Source: an uncultured Anaerotignum sp.
Lineage (GTDB): Bacteria; Bacillota; Clostridia; Lachnospirales; Anaerotignaceae
DNA length: 28,570 nucleotides
NCBI RefSeq assembly: GCF_934277605.1
Contig: NZ_CAKQVD010000023.1
Location: forward strand, 1 to 28,570
Direction: 5' to 3'
Shown here: one piece after another, positions 1 to 6,886 of the stretch
How the letters are laid out: every line of letters starts with the position of its first letter
Numbering within the stretch: the stretch's first letter is position 1
Position numbers and translations under genes: made by a program
The notes under the pieces: generated by a model
What the model was told of the DNA's origin: nothing
The model's input: only the letters and a program-made list of their open reading frames with translations
Databases searched by the model: none

Positions 1-35
1 AGAAGATGTTATTTCGGAAGAATAAAATAGAAAAA

Positions 36-80
36 GGAAAGTCCTTCCCATGGGGGTAAGCCTGTGGGAGGGACTTTTTT
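36..80. terminator. Bidirectional intrinsic terminator after addB
   Basis: A 12-bp stem pairs 39-50 with 65-76 (one G-T wobble), with a T run at 75-80 on the + strand and an A-rich stretch at 31-40 that becomes a U-rich tract on the - strand. It closes addB on the - strand and presumably also a + strand gene lying left of the window. Confidence 0.85.
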
Positions 81-95
81 GTGTGTTCTTTGGCT

Positions 96-3000
96 TTATT
101 CGGGTTCGGTTGGTGGCTTTGGCATAATGCTTTCCCAGAAGGCTGCCTTATCTATTTTCTTCAGCTTACGCCACTTGGGTGCCTCGGCATAGCTATGGCG
201 GCACAGGGAGCGATAGCTGCAATAGGCGCAGGGGGTACGCTGTCCGTCCCGAAAGGGAGCGGGGGCAATGATGCCTGCCTTCATGGCATTGCCGATTTCC
301 TTTGTGCGTGTGGCAACAAAATCCAAAAGAACGGCATACTGCTCCTCGGTTGCGAGATTGGAGGCGGCGGAAATGTCGCCTTTTTTGGTATAGCCGACAG
401 GCACAATGGCAGAGGCTTGGCTTTCGGCAAGGCTATGATCTATGCCATGGATGAGGACATCCTCCTGCAAAAGCAGACCGGACATCCGCATTTTTTCATA
501 GAGGATTTTTTCGATTGCCTCGGCGGAAAGCTCCGCATCAAGCGCAAGGGTGGGATCTGTAATGCGGAAATAAAAGACACCGCCCGGCTTGAAGGATGCG
601 CCGGTTTTTTTATAATACTTGAGATACGCATCCAGATAAACGAGAAGCTGCAGCTGCAGACCATAGTAAATATCTTGGAAATGGAAGGTCTTATTGCCCG
701 ATTTATAGTCAATGATTTTGACATAATGCGTGCCTGCCGCATCCAATAAATCCACACGGTCAATTTTGCCGTTCAGCACCAGACTGCCGCCATCCTGCAG
801 GGCAAGGACAATCGGGGGAAGTGCCTCATGCGCCCCAAAGCCGACCTCATAGCCGACAGGTACAAAATCGCCCTGCTGCAAATGCTGCACCAATGTCCAG
901 GCGGCACGGGCGGAAATGCGTTTCAGGCGGCGGATGAGATATTGATTTGCCGCAGAATCCAAGAGGATACGGTTGCTCAGGCGAGGGGCGGCATCATCCA
1001 CAGCGGCATGGATACGGGAGAGGGTTTCCTCCTTTGTCAAGGCTGTCCAAGGAAGGCTATCCTCCGCAAGCTTATTGGAGAACAGCTCCAGAACCTCATG
1101 GAAGAGAGAGCCTAAATCAGGGGTGTGAAGCTGATAGAGCTGCCGTTCCTCTGCCCTTAGGCCATATTCCGCAAAGAAGGAGAAGGGGCAGCCTGCGAAG
1201 CGCTCCAAGCGGGAAACACTGGAAAAAATATTTTTGCCGTAAAGCGCCCGCACTGTTTTCGGGGAGAGCCGCTCGGGCTTGGCGGTTTTGCCAATGCCCT
1301 GCTTTAAGAGGGAGAGCCGCTTTTGCCATTGGCTGTTTTCGTCAAAGAAGCTATAAATCTCCTGCCAGAGCGGAGAAAGCGGTGCTTCTGCGGTTGCCCT
1401 TCGCATTTCGCCGCCCAAAAGATGAAAAACGGCGGCAGGGGCGGTTTCCTCTATGACAAAGGCGGGCATCGGCTCGATTTTCAGGGTGGAATCCAGACGT
1501 TGCAGACCATCAATCAAGGAGGAGGGGGAAAGCACATGCCCCTCGGCATCATTGGCGGCATAGGTCAGCCAGAGAGCCTTGGAGGGCCTGCTTAAGCCAC
1601 GATAAATGAGGAATTGCTCCTCAAAGATTTTCTGCTTGCCGCCGCTTGCCAATTCGATTCCTTGGGCGCTCAAAAGGTCACGCTCGGCTTCGGTGAAAAT
1701 GCCCTGCGCCGTTGCGGGAGCGGGCAATACCCCTTCATTGACACCCAAAACGAAAAGATATTTAAGCTCGGGCAAGCGGCTGCGCTCGATATCCCCAATC
1801 AAGACGCAATCGGCAGTGGGCGGAATGACACCCATGGAGCATTTTTCCAAGCCTGCCTTGAGGATTTTTGCCATTTCCTCCAAGGTCAGTGCCTCCTTGC
1901 CCAAAATGGCATCCGCCTTTTCCAGAACATCCATGACAAGCTGCCAGATTTGGCGATATTCCTCTGCCTTATGCAGATTGCCGGCGGCAGTGGCGGCCTG
2001 CGCCCAAGCATCCAGTGCTTCCGTAACATGAAGCTGCTCCAAATGGGAGAGCAACGCCTGCAAAAATTCCTGAAGGGGAAATGCCTTCTTTTTCGGGAGT
2101 GCCAAAAGGGGTGCAAAGGGGGCAAGCACCTGCTCACGCAGAGCATTGACGGCAGCAACGGCATCTGCGCCCTCCCGTTGCAGTCCATAGTCCCAAGTAT
2201 CCTGCATCCACTTCCAGCCCTGAATCCCATAGGCGAGAACATAGTTTTCCAGAATGTCGATTTCCTCTGTGGAGAGCAGGGTTAAGCCTGATTTTAAATA
2301 GGAAAAAACGGCTTCATATTTAAAATCATACACCAGAATATCCAGCAGGGAGGCAAGAAGGACAACCAAGGGGTGTGCGGTGGTTTCCCGCCGAGCATCG
2401 ATAAAGCAGGGGATTTCATATTCCTCAAGAATCCCACGCAGGCTTTTTTCATAGGTCTCCATGGCGTTTGTCACGATGGCGATTTGACGAAAGCGTAAGC
2501 CCTCCTCCCGCACCAAGCGCAGAATTTTCCCTGCGGCAAAGCGGATTTCATCCTGTAGGGTGGGGCAGGCAACGATATGCACATCCTCCGCAAGAGCGGT
2601 TTTTTTGAAAAAGCTGCGGAAATATTCCCGCTCCAGATTACGCATAGCATCTGTTTCCGCACGGAAATTTTTTTCCAAAACGGTGGGGGGGACGGGGGGG
2701 AGCCCCAATTCCTGCGAGAGCGATGAGAGCTTTTTCTTTGTCAGATACGGCTCATAAAACGGAGCGGAGGGGGGCAAAGCCACTGCCCGAAAGCTGTTTG
2801 CATCCATAGGCAATGTGATGTTTACCTGTGCGGAAAGCTGCAGCAGGCGGCGAATGACGCTGTATTCCTGCGGGGTGAAGCCATAAAAGCCATCCAACCA
2901 AAATTCCGTTTCGGCAAAGCCGAGGCTTTCATCCAGACGCTCTGCCAAAAGCCCAAGGGTTTCATCGGCAGAGATATACGCTTGATTGAGAAAATCCAGA

Positions 3001-3494
3001 TAGGAACGATAAATGCGGTTTAAATCGGAGAGCTTCTCCCTTGCGGCATGGGAAAGCCCCTCCGATTGGGCGAGGGCTTCCGTATCCTCGGGAGAAATGC
3101 GATATTGGAAAAATTCCGAAATGGTCAGCCCAAGCTGGTCGATAAAGCCGGGCTGCTCCGAAACACTGCGGAAATAGGAGAGCTGCTCCCTTTGCGTGAG
3201 CAAAATTTTACGCAGAGCCATTGCCTTGCCGATATCCCCCAAGGGCGTGCGGCTGCCAATGCCCTTTTTGGAGAACACCCGATGTGCCAGACGGCCAAAG
3301 CTGAGCACCTCTGCCGTCAGGATGGCGTTTTGCTTGGTTGCGGCAATCAAATCCCGCTCCGCCTGCGATGTGAATTGCTCCGGCACAATGAGAATTTGCC
3401 GTTTTTCTCCCGTATGCGATTGCTTAATGATTTCCTCCATGCACAGATGGGTTTTGCCTGTGCCGGCTCTGCCGATGATGAAACGCAGCCCCAT
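96..3494 (-). CDS. addB: ATP-dependent helicase/deoxyribonuclease subunit B (AddB)
   Basis: AddB is one subunit of the cytoplasmic AddAB helicase-nuclease, which resects double-strand breaks for RecA-dependent repair in Firmicutes. Seen: the N-terminal Walker A motif GRAGTGKT; the family signature DGFYGFTPQE; a C-terminal RecB-type nuclease motif IDYKSG with Asp929 and Lys931; and four Cys placed as in the AddB Fe-S cluster (Cys769, then Cys1089, Cys1092 and Cys1098 in a CxxCx5C pattern). The length of 1132 aa is close to the usual 1150-1160. I chose the ATG at 3494 rather than the in-frame ATG at 3554 because homology begins at MGLRFIIG and an AGAAGGGA ribosome binding site lies just upstream. 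The upstream ATG would also fall on the -35 box of the likely promoter. A terminator follows directly, so addA is not the next gene as it is in many relatives. Confidence 0.97.
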   Translation of the reverse strand: MGLRFIIGRAGTGKTHLCMEEIIKQSHTGEKRQILIVPEQFTSQAERDLIAATKQNAILTAEVLSFGRLAHRVFSKKGIGSRTPLGDIGKAMALRKILLTQREQLSYFRSVSEQPGFIDQLGLTISEFFQYRISPEDTEALAQSEGLSHAAREKLSDLNRIYRSYLDFLNQAYISADETLGLLAERLDESLGFAETEFWLDGFYGFTPQEYSVIRRLLQLSAQVNITLPMDANSFRAVALPPSAPFYEPYLTKKKLSSLSQELGLPPVPPTVLEKNFRAETDAMRNLEREYFRSFFKKTALAEDVHIVACPTLQDEIRFAAGKILRLVREEGLRFRQIAIVTNAMETYEKSLRGILEEYEIPCFIDARRETTAHPLVVLLASLLDILVYDFKYEAVFSYLKSGLTLLSTEEIDILENYVLAYGIQGWKWMQDTWDYGLQREGADAVAAVNALREQVLAPFAPLLALPKKKAFPLQEFLQALLSHLEQLHVTEALDAWAQAATAAGNLHKAEEYRQIWQLVMDVLEKADAILGKEALTLEEMAKILKAGLEKCSMGVIPPTADCVLIGDIERSRLPELKYLFVLGVNEGVLPAPATAQGIFTEAERDLLSAQGIELASGGKQKIFEEQFLIYRGLSRPSKALWLTYAANDAEGHVLSPSSLIDGLQRLDSTLKIEPMPAFVIEETAPAAVFHLLGGEMRRATAEAPLSPLWQEIYSFFDENSQWQKRLSLLKQGIGKTAKPERLSPKTVRALYGKNIFSSVSRLERFAGCPFSFFAEYGLRAEERQLYQLHTPDLGSLFHEVLELFSNKLAEDSLPWTALTKEETLSRIHAAVDDAAPRLSNRILLDSAANQYLIRRLKRISARAAWTLVQHLQQGDFVPVGYEVGFGAHEALPPIVLALQDGGSLVLNGKIDRVDLLDAAGTHYVKIIDYKSGNKTFHFQDIYYGLQLQLLVYLDAYLKYYKKTGASFKPGGVFYFRITDPTLALDAELSAEAIEKILYEKMRMSGLLLQEDVLIHGIDHSLAESQASAIVPVGYTKKGDISAASNLATEEQYAVLLDFVATRTKEIGNAMKAGIIAPAPFRDGQRTPCAYCSYRSLCRHSYAEAPKWRKLKKIDKAAFWESIMPKPPTEPE

Positions 3495-3525
3495 TGAAAT
3501 CCCTTCTTTCTGATGTCTTTCCTCT

Positions 3526-3554
3526 ATGATACAAAAGGGACACCCTTTTTTCAA
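3526..3554 (-). promoter_or_regulatory. Sigma-A-type promoter for addB
   Basis: On the - strand, TTGAAA (3549-3554) and TATCAT (3526-3531) are separated by exactly 17 bases. Each hexamer matches the consensus at five of six positions. Transcription would start about 25 bases before the AddB start codon. Confidence 0.7.
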
Positions 3555-3622
3555 GAGAACACAGCATAAAGAAGGAAAAAACAGAATATGGTAGGGATAA
3601 GAGCAATGGAGGAGGGATTTTC

Positions 3623-4030
3623 GTGGGAGGCACGAAATTTATGGTGGTAAAGGCAAGGGAGTTAATCAAAACGGCGGTTTTTGCTGTGCTTGGCGTGATT
3701 ATTTTGGTGGGGCTGATTGTGTTTTTCCTGAACATGGGAAAGCAGGATGGGGCCTACCGTGACGGGACGTATTATGCGGAAATGCGGCTTGGCGGCGAAA
3801 CGGCAGAGGTGGCTGTGACGATTGCGGAGGGACGCATTACGGAGGTTTCCATGGCGGAGGCGGAAACGGTGGCGGTGTTCTATCCGCTGCTTAAGGCTGC
3901 CGCACAGGAGGTTGGGCAGGCTGTGGTGGAAACCCAATCGGCAGAGGTTTCTTTGGAGAGCGAAAATCCACATTCGGCGCAGGCGGTTTTGGAGGCTGTG
4001 GCGGCTTGCTTGGAGCAGGCGGAGAGATAA
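3623..4030 (+). CDS. Membrane-anchored protein with degenerate FMN-binding-like domain
   Basis: This is a 135-aa protein with one N-terminal membrane segment (about residues 14-36, VFAVLGVIILVGLIVFF) and a small domain outside the membrane. The pattern DGTYYAE, then VAVTIAEGRITEV, then a helical tail (AVLEAVAACLEQA) resembles the FMN-binding family PF04205, which in RnfG and NqrC carries covalently bound FMN. The SGAT(S/T) flavinylation motif expected near the C-terminus is absent; TQSAEVSLESE occupies that place. I therefore infer a structural relative that probably does not carry covalent FMN. The start is GTG at 3623, behind GGAGGAGGG with 6-base spacing; ATG 3641 is an alternative. It lies 60 bases upstream of the M23 gene and may be co-transcribed with it. 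Confidence 0.6.
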   Translation: MGGTKFMVVKARELIKTAVFAVLGVIILVGLIVFFLNMGKQDGAYRDGTYYAEMRLGGETAEVAVTIAEGRITEVSMAEAETVAVFYPLLKAAAQEVGQAVVETQSAEVSLESENPHSAQAVLEAVAACLEQAER

Positions 4031-4090
4031 AAAATACAGACGGAGGCCGAAGGGCTGATTTCGGCTGAAGGAGAGCAGAGGGGGATATCC

Positions 4091-4429
4091 ATGACAGAGC
4101 AGGAAAGACGCCGCCGCAGGAGAGAGATGGAGCGGCAGATGCGGCAGAAGGGACGAGAGAAAAAAAGCGGCACCTTTGGCTTTCGGACATATGTGACGGC
4201 GGTTTTGGTGGGCGGCTGCCTATTGATTTCTTTATTTGAGAGCAAAACCTCGGATATGGTTTGTGAGAAAATGAAGGAGACGATTGCTTACCAGATTTCG
4301 ACAGAGGAGCTTGAAAAATGGAAAAGCAGAGGGGCGGCCTTTTGGAAGGAGGCAGAGGAGAGCCTTCCTGTTTTTCGGGAAAGACAGCCGGAGCGGATGT
4401 ATCGGCCGGACACGAAGGAGTCCCCATAG
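4091..4429 (+). CDS. N-terminal part of a split SpoIVFA-like M23 protein (cytoplasmic tail, TM, stalk)
   Basis: This 112-aa frame has a very basic cytoplasmic tail (MTEQERRRRRREMERQMRQK), one membrane segment (about residues 34-48, YVTAVLVGGCLLISLF) and an external stalk. It stops at TAG 4427-4429, and the M23 domain continues in the next frame. Together the two pieces make about 260 aa, the size and architecture of SpoIVFA (about 264 aa; basic N-tail, one TM, LytM domain). Removing one C from the CCCC run at 4422-4425 would give one continuous frame through HSVLTW. The ATG at 4091 sits behind AGAGGGGG. The split could be a real frameshift, two coupled genes or a sequence error. No spoIVFB-like protease gene follows. 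Confidence 0.6.
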   Translation: MTEQERRRRRREMERQMRQKGREKKSGTFGFRTYVTAVLVGGCLLISLFESKTSDMVCEKMKETIAYQISTEELEKWKSRGAAFWKEAEESLPVFRERQPERMYRPDTKESP

Positions 4430-4430
4430 C

Positions 4431-4877
4431 GTGCTGACATGGACGGGGCTTGCGTGGGAGAGGAAAAAGGAGGATTGGCTTGCCCCTGTGACAGCGGGCG
4501 TGATTACCTCGGACTGCGGCGAGCGGGAGAATCCGATTTTACATAAGCAGGAGCTGCATGACGGATTGGATCTTGCTGTTGCGGAGGGGACAGAGGTGGT
4601 GGCAGTGAAAAGCGGCACCGTGACAGAGGTGCGTACCTCTGCGACCTATGGAAAGCTACTGCGCTTTGAAACAACAGACGGGTATACGATTTTATATGCA
4701 CACCTTTCGGAAATATTGGTGGGGCAGGGGGAGAAAATCAAGCAGGGACAGGTGGTAGCACGTTCGGGGAATACGGGGCTTTCCACAGGGCCGCATTTGC
4801 ATTATGGCATTTATCGGAAGGGGAAGCTGCTCAATCCGATGGAGTATTTGCCAAAGGGGGCGGCGGAGAAGGTATAA
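4431..4877 (+). CDS. M23/LytM peptidase domain, C-terminal part of split SpoIVFA-like protein
   Basis: An M23 (LytM/DD-endopeptidase) domain of 148 aa if translated from GTG 4431. The metal and catalytic residues are intact: HxxxD (His43, Asp47 from that start), the AHLS motif, and HLH at 122-124 within GPHLHYG. M23 enzymes cut peptidoglycan cross-bridges outside the membrane, but this piece alone has neither signal peptide nor TM and would stay in the cytoplasm. That argues it normally belongs to the preceding frame. GTG 4431 starts one base after the preceding stop and has AAGGAG about 10 bases upstream, so coupled re-initiation is possible. The frame is open upstream to 4284, but that part overlaps the N-terminal ORF and does not resemble the family. 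Confidence 0.65.
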   Translation: MLTWTGLAWERKKEDWLAPVTAGVITSDCGERENPILHKQELHDGLDLAVAEGTEVVAVKSGTVTEVRTSATYGKLLRFETTDGYTILYAHLSEILVGQGEKIKQGQVVARSGNTGLSTGPHLHYGIYRKGKLLNPMEYLPKGAAEKV

Positions 4878-4919
4878 AAAATCATCAGAGGTTGGTGAAG
4901 ATTGGAGGTTCGCCCGTTT

Positions 4920-4943
4920 AGAACGTGCATACCGTTCTTTTTT
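4920..4943 (+). terminator. Intrinsic terminator after the M23 gene
   Basis: The 6-bp stem AGAACG/CGTTCT with a 7-base loop is followed by a run of six T (4938-4943). It lies 43 bases after the M23 stop codon. The stem is short, so termination may be partial. Confidence 0.55.
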
Positions 4944-4973
4944 ATGCCGTTTCCGGCTTGAGAGGAAGGGTTT

Positions 4974-5071
4974 GGAAAGGGAAACTTGTTGCCCTTTCCT
5001 CGTCTGCGGGGGTCCGGGACCCATTACGAAACGGGTCCCGGGTTTTTGTTACTTTTTAGCATAAAAAGTAA
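4974..5071. repeat. Block of three consecutive perfect hairpins, non-coding
   Basis: In the 342-base gap between the M23 gene and rng I find no credible ORF, but three perfect hairpins in a row. GGAAAGGG pairs with CCCTTTCC (4974-4981/4992-4999). CCGGGACCC pairs with GGGTCCCGG (5014-5022/5033-5041) and is followed by TTTTT, so it can terminate. TTACTTTTT pairs with AAAAAGTAA (5049-5057/5063-5071). The arrangement looks like an interspersed hairpin repeat, but there is no second copy in this window. Confidence 0.6.
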
Positions 5072-5125
5072 GGAAGAACGCCTTTGTTTTGCCGTGAAAG
5101 TTCTAAACTGGCGAGAAGCTTATTA

Positions 5126-5155
5126 TTGCCAACGGGATATTTATAGGTATATAAA
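5126..5155 (+). promoter_or_regulatory. Candidate promoter for rng
   Basis: TTGCCA (5126-5131) is followed after 16-18 bases by overlapping -10 candidates TATATA (5148-5153) and TATAAA (5150-5155). It sits about 65 bases before the RNase G start and downstream of the hairpin block, so rng appears to be transcribed independently of the M23 gene. Confidence 0.5.
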
Positions 5156-5219
5156 AGAAAGAGGTGCAAAACTTGCTTTTTTCGGGTATGATGGTAGGTA
5201 GAAAAGTGAGGGATGCAGC

Positions 5220-6653
5220 TTGAAACGAGTTTTGATGGATATTTCTGCCGACCTGACACGCATTGCGTTGGCGGAGGACGGCGAATTAAAGGAATTATAT
5301 TATGAAAGCAAGCGAGAGGAAAGCCTTGTCGGGAATGTTTATGCGGGGCGTGTGGCGAATGTTATGCCGAATTTGCAGGCGGCCTTTGTCGATATCGGTG
5401 CGGAGAAAAACGGATATTATTATTACGGCAATGCAAGAGCCGTTTCCGATGCGGAGAAAAACAGCGCAAGGCCAAAGGTGGGGGATACACTGCTGTTGCA
5501 GGTGGAGAAGGACGCAGTCGGCAGCAAGGGGGCTGTGCTGACAGGGCATTTTTCCTTCCCGGGAAAGTTTTTGGTGCTTTTGCCGCAGGAGGACGGAGAA
5601 ATCGGCATTTCGAGAAAGATTACCGATTCTGCGGAGAGAGAGCGGATTCGGACACTTTTGGCGGAGCTTTTGCCTGCGGGCTGTGGGGCGATTGTCCGCA
5701 CGAATGGGGCAGGGAAAAGCCGAGAGGAATTTGAAAAGGAATTGAAGCTGCTTTCAGAGAAATGCGAAAGGCTGAAGGCGGGCGAATTTTTAAAGCCGCC
5801 GGCACTGCTTTTGCGGGAAAACCATCCGGTGCAGCGTGCCGCAAGGGATTTTTACGGTGCGGATGTGGAGGAATATGTGGTCAATGATGCGGAAAGCTAT
5901 CAGAAGCTATTGGAAAGCGGAGACTTTAACGGCGAGGGACAGCCTGCGTTAAGGCTTCATGCGGAGGCAATTCCGCTTTTTGAGGCGTATTTTTTGGAAA
6001 GTCAGAGTGAAAAGGCGTTGGAGCCGCACGTTTGGCTGAAAAGCGGCGGTTTTCTGGTGATTGAGGAAACCGAGGCGTGTGTGGTGATTGATGTGAACAC
6101 AGGGAAGGCGGCAGGCCGAGGCGATTTGCAGAAAACGATACTGAAAACAAATCTGGAGGCGGCGGATGAGGCGGCAAAGCAGATGCGGCTGCGGAATCTT
6201 TCGGGCATTATCATCATTGATTTTATTGACATGGCAGATGCGGCGGCGCAGAAGGAGGTTACACAGCGGCTGAAAAAGGCTGTGGCGAAGGATCGCATTA
6301 AGACGGTTGTGGTAGGCATGACGGAGCTGGGCTTGATGCAGGTGACACGCAAAAAGACAAGGCCCTCTCTCAAGCGGCAGATGACAACGAAGTGCCGTGC
6401 CTGCGACGGAAGCGGGAGACTGCCTTCGGTTGAATGGACGGTTACGAAAATGCGCAGAGAGGCGGAGAGTGTGTTTGCGCATACGATTTATAACCGATTG
6501 ACTGTGCGGGCGGACAAGCGTCTGCTGGCTGCCTTTGCGGGACAGGGCTGGAGGGAGGCACTGGAGGAAAAAAGCGGCGGCACCATCGTTTTGGAGGAAG
6601 GCGAATGGGGCTTTGGGCAATATGAAATGCAGAAGGAGAAGGACAGGAAATAG
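5220..6653 (+). CDS. rng: Ribonuclease G (RNase E/G family)
   Basis: This is a single-strand-specific endoribonuclease of rRNA processing and mRNA decay. The N-terminal S1-like domain (about 35-120) is followed by the RNase E/G catalytic core. Asp291 in DVNTG and Asp334 in IIIIDFIDM are 43 residues apart, exactly like the two Mg-binding Asp of E. coli RNase E (D303, D346). The zinc-link CxxC is at Cys392/Cys395 (KCRACDGSGR), again with the E. coli spacing. The length of 477 aa fits RNase G and there is no long RNase E scaffold tail. The start is TTG 5220, behind GTGAGGGA; the next in-frame ATG (5235) would cut the conserved first strand. In many Clostridia rng lies directly upstream of rplU; here rny, recX and others intervene. 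Confidence 0.95.
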   Translation: MKRVLMDISADLTRIALAEDGELKELYYESKREESLVGNVYAGRVANVMPNLQAAFVDIGAEKNGYYYYGNARAVSDAEKNSARPKVGDTLLLQVEKDAVGSKGAVLTGHFSFPGKFLVLLPQEDGEIGISRKITDSAERERIRTLLAELLPAGCGAIVRTNGAGKSREEFEKELKLLSEKCERLKAGEFLKPPALLLRENHPVQRAARDFYGADVEEYVVNDAESYQKLLESGDFNGEGQPALRLHAEAIPLFEAYFLESQSEKALEPHVWLKSGGFLVIEETEACVVIDVNTGKAAGRGDLQKTILKTNLEAADEAAKQMRLRNLSGIIIIDFIDMADAAAQKEVTQRLKKAVAKDRIKTVVVGMTELGLMQVTRKKTRPSLKRQMTTKCRACDGSGRLPSVEWTVTKMRREAESVFAHTIYNRLTVRADKRLLAAFAGQGWREALEEKSGGTIVLEEGEWGFGQYEMQKEKDRK

Positions 6654-6691
6654 TTGGCGAAATTTTTTGTCGGACAAAAAGACGATTTTAT

Positions 6692-6722
6692 GAAAATGCT
6701 TGATTTACAGGCATTTTCTTTG
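6692..6722 (+). terminator. Intrinsic terminator after rng
   Basis: GAAAATGC (6692-6699) pairs with GCATTTTC (6711-6718) across an 11-base loop, followed by a T-rich stretch. It lies 38 bases after the rng stop. Confidence 0.65.
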
Positions 6723-6764
6723 TTTCTTTTGCTTGATGTACGCTTTACTGTACTGAATTGTTCC

Positions 6765-6793
6765 TTGACACACCTGTGAAAAAGTTATAAAAT
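6765..6793 (+). promoter_or_regulatory. Sigma-A-type promoter for rny
   Basis: A perfect -35 box TTGACA (6765-6770) and TAAAAT (6788-6793) are separated by 17 bases. Transcription would start near 6800, leaving a leader of about 75-85 bases before the RNase Y coding region. Confidence 0.8.
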
Positions 6794-6867
6794 GAAAAAG
6801 GTGTATTTTCGCCATTACTTACAGGTTATGTAAAACAATAAAAAATTGCACTTTGAAAACTGAATAA

Positions 6868-6886
6868 AAGGGAGGTGTTTTTCATT
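6868..6886 (+). promoter_or_regulatory. Shine-Dalgarno of rny with a possible AUU start codon
   Basis: The Shine-Dalgarno sequence AAGGGAGGTG (6868-6877) is nearly perfect. At the best spacing (6 bases) there is no ATG, GTG or TTG but ATT at 6884-6886. The only upstream standard start, GTG 6875, lies inside the Shine-Dalgarno sequence itself. The next ATG (6899) is 21 bases downstream of it. Confidence 0.5.

Noticed and set aside
4415..4435. Programmed +1 frameshift joining the two M23 halves
   Set aside because: The in-frame codons before the stop are UCC CCA UAG. A +1 slip of either P-site tRNA would pair badly (CCC or CAU), and no stimulator is evident. A mutation, sequence error or re-initiation is more likely.
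4804..5064. 86-aa frame running from the M23 gene into the hairpin block
   Set aside because: It starts inside the M23 domain in another frame, has no ribosome binding site, and its second half encodes only the hairpin repeats.
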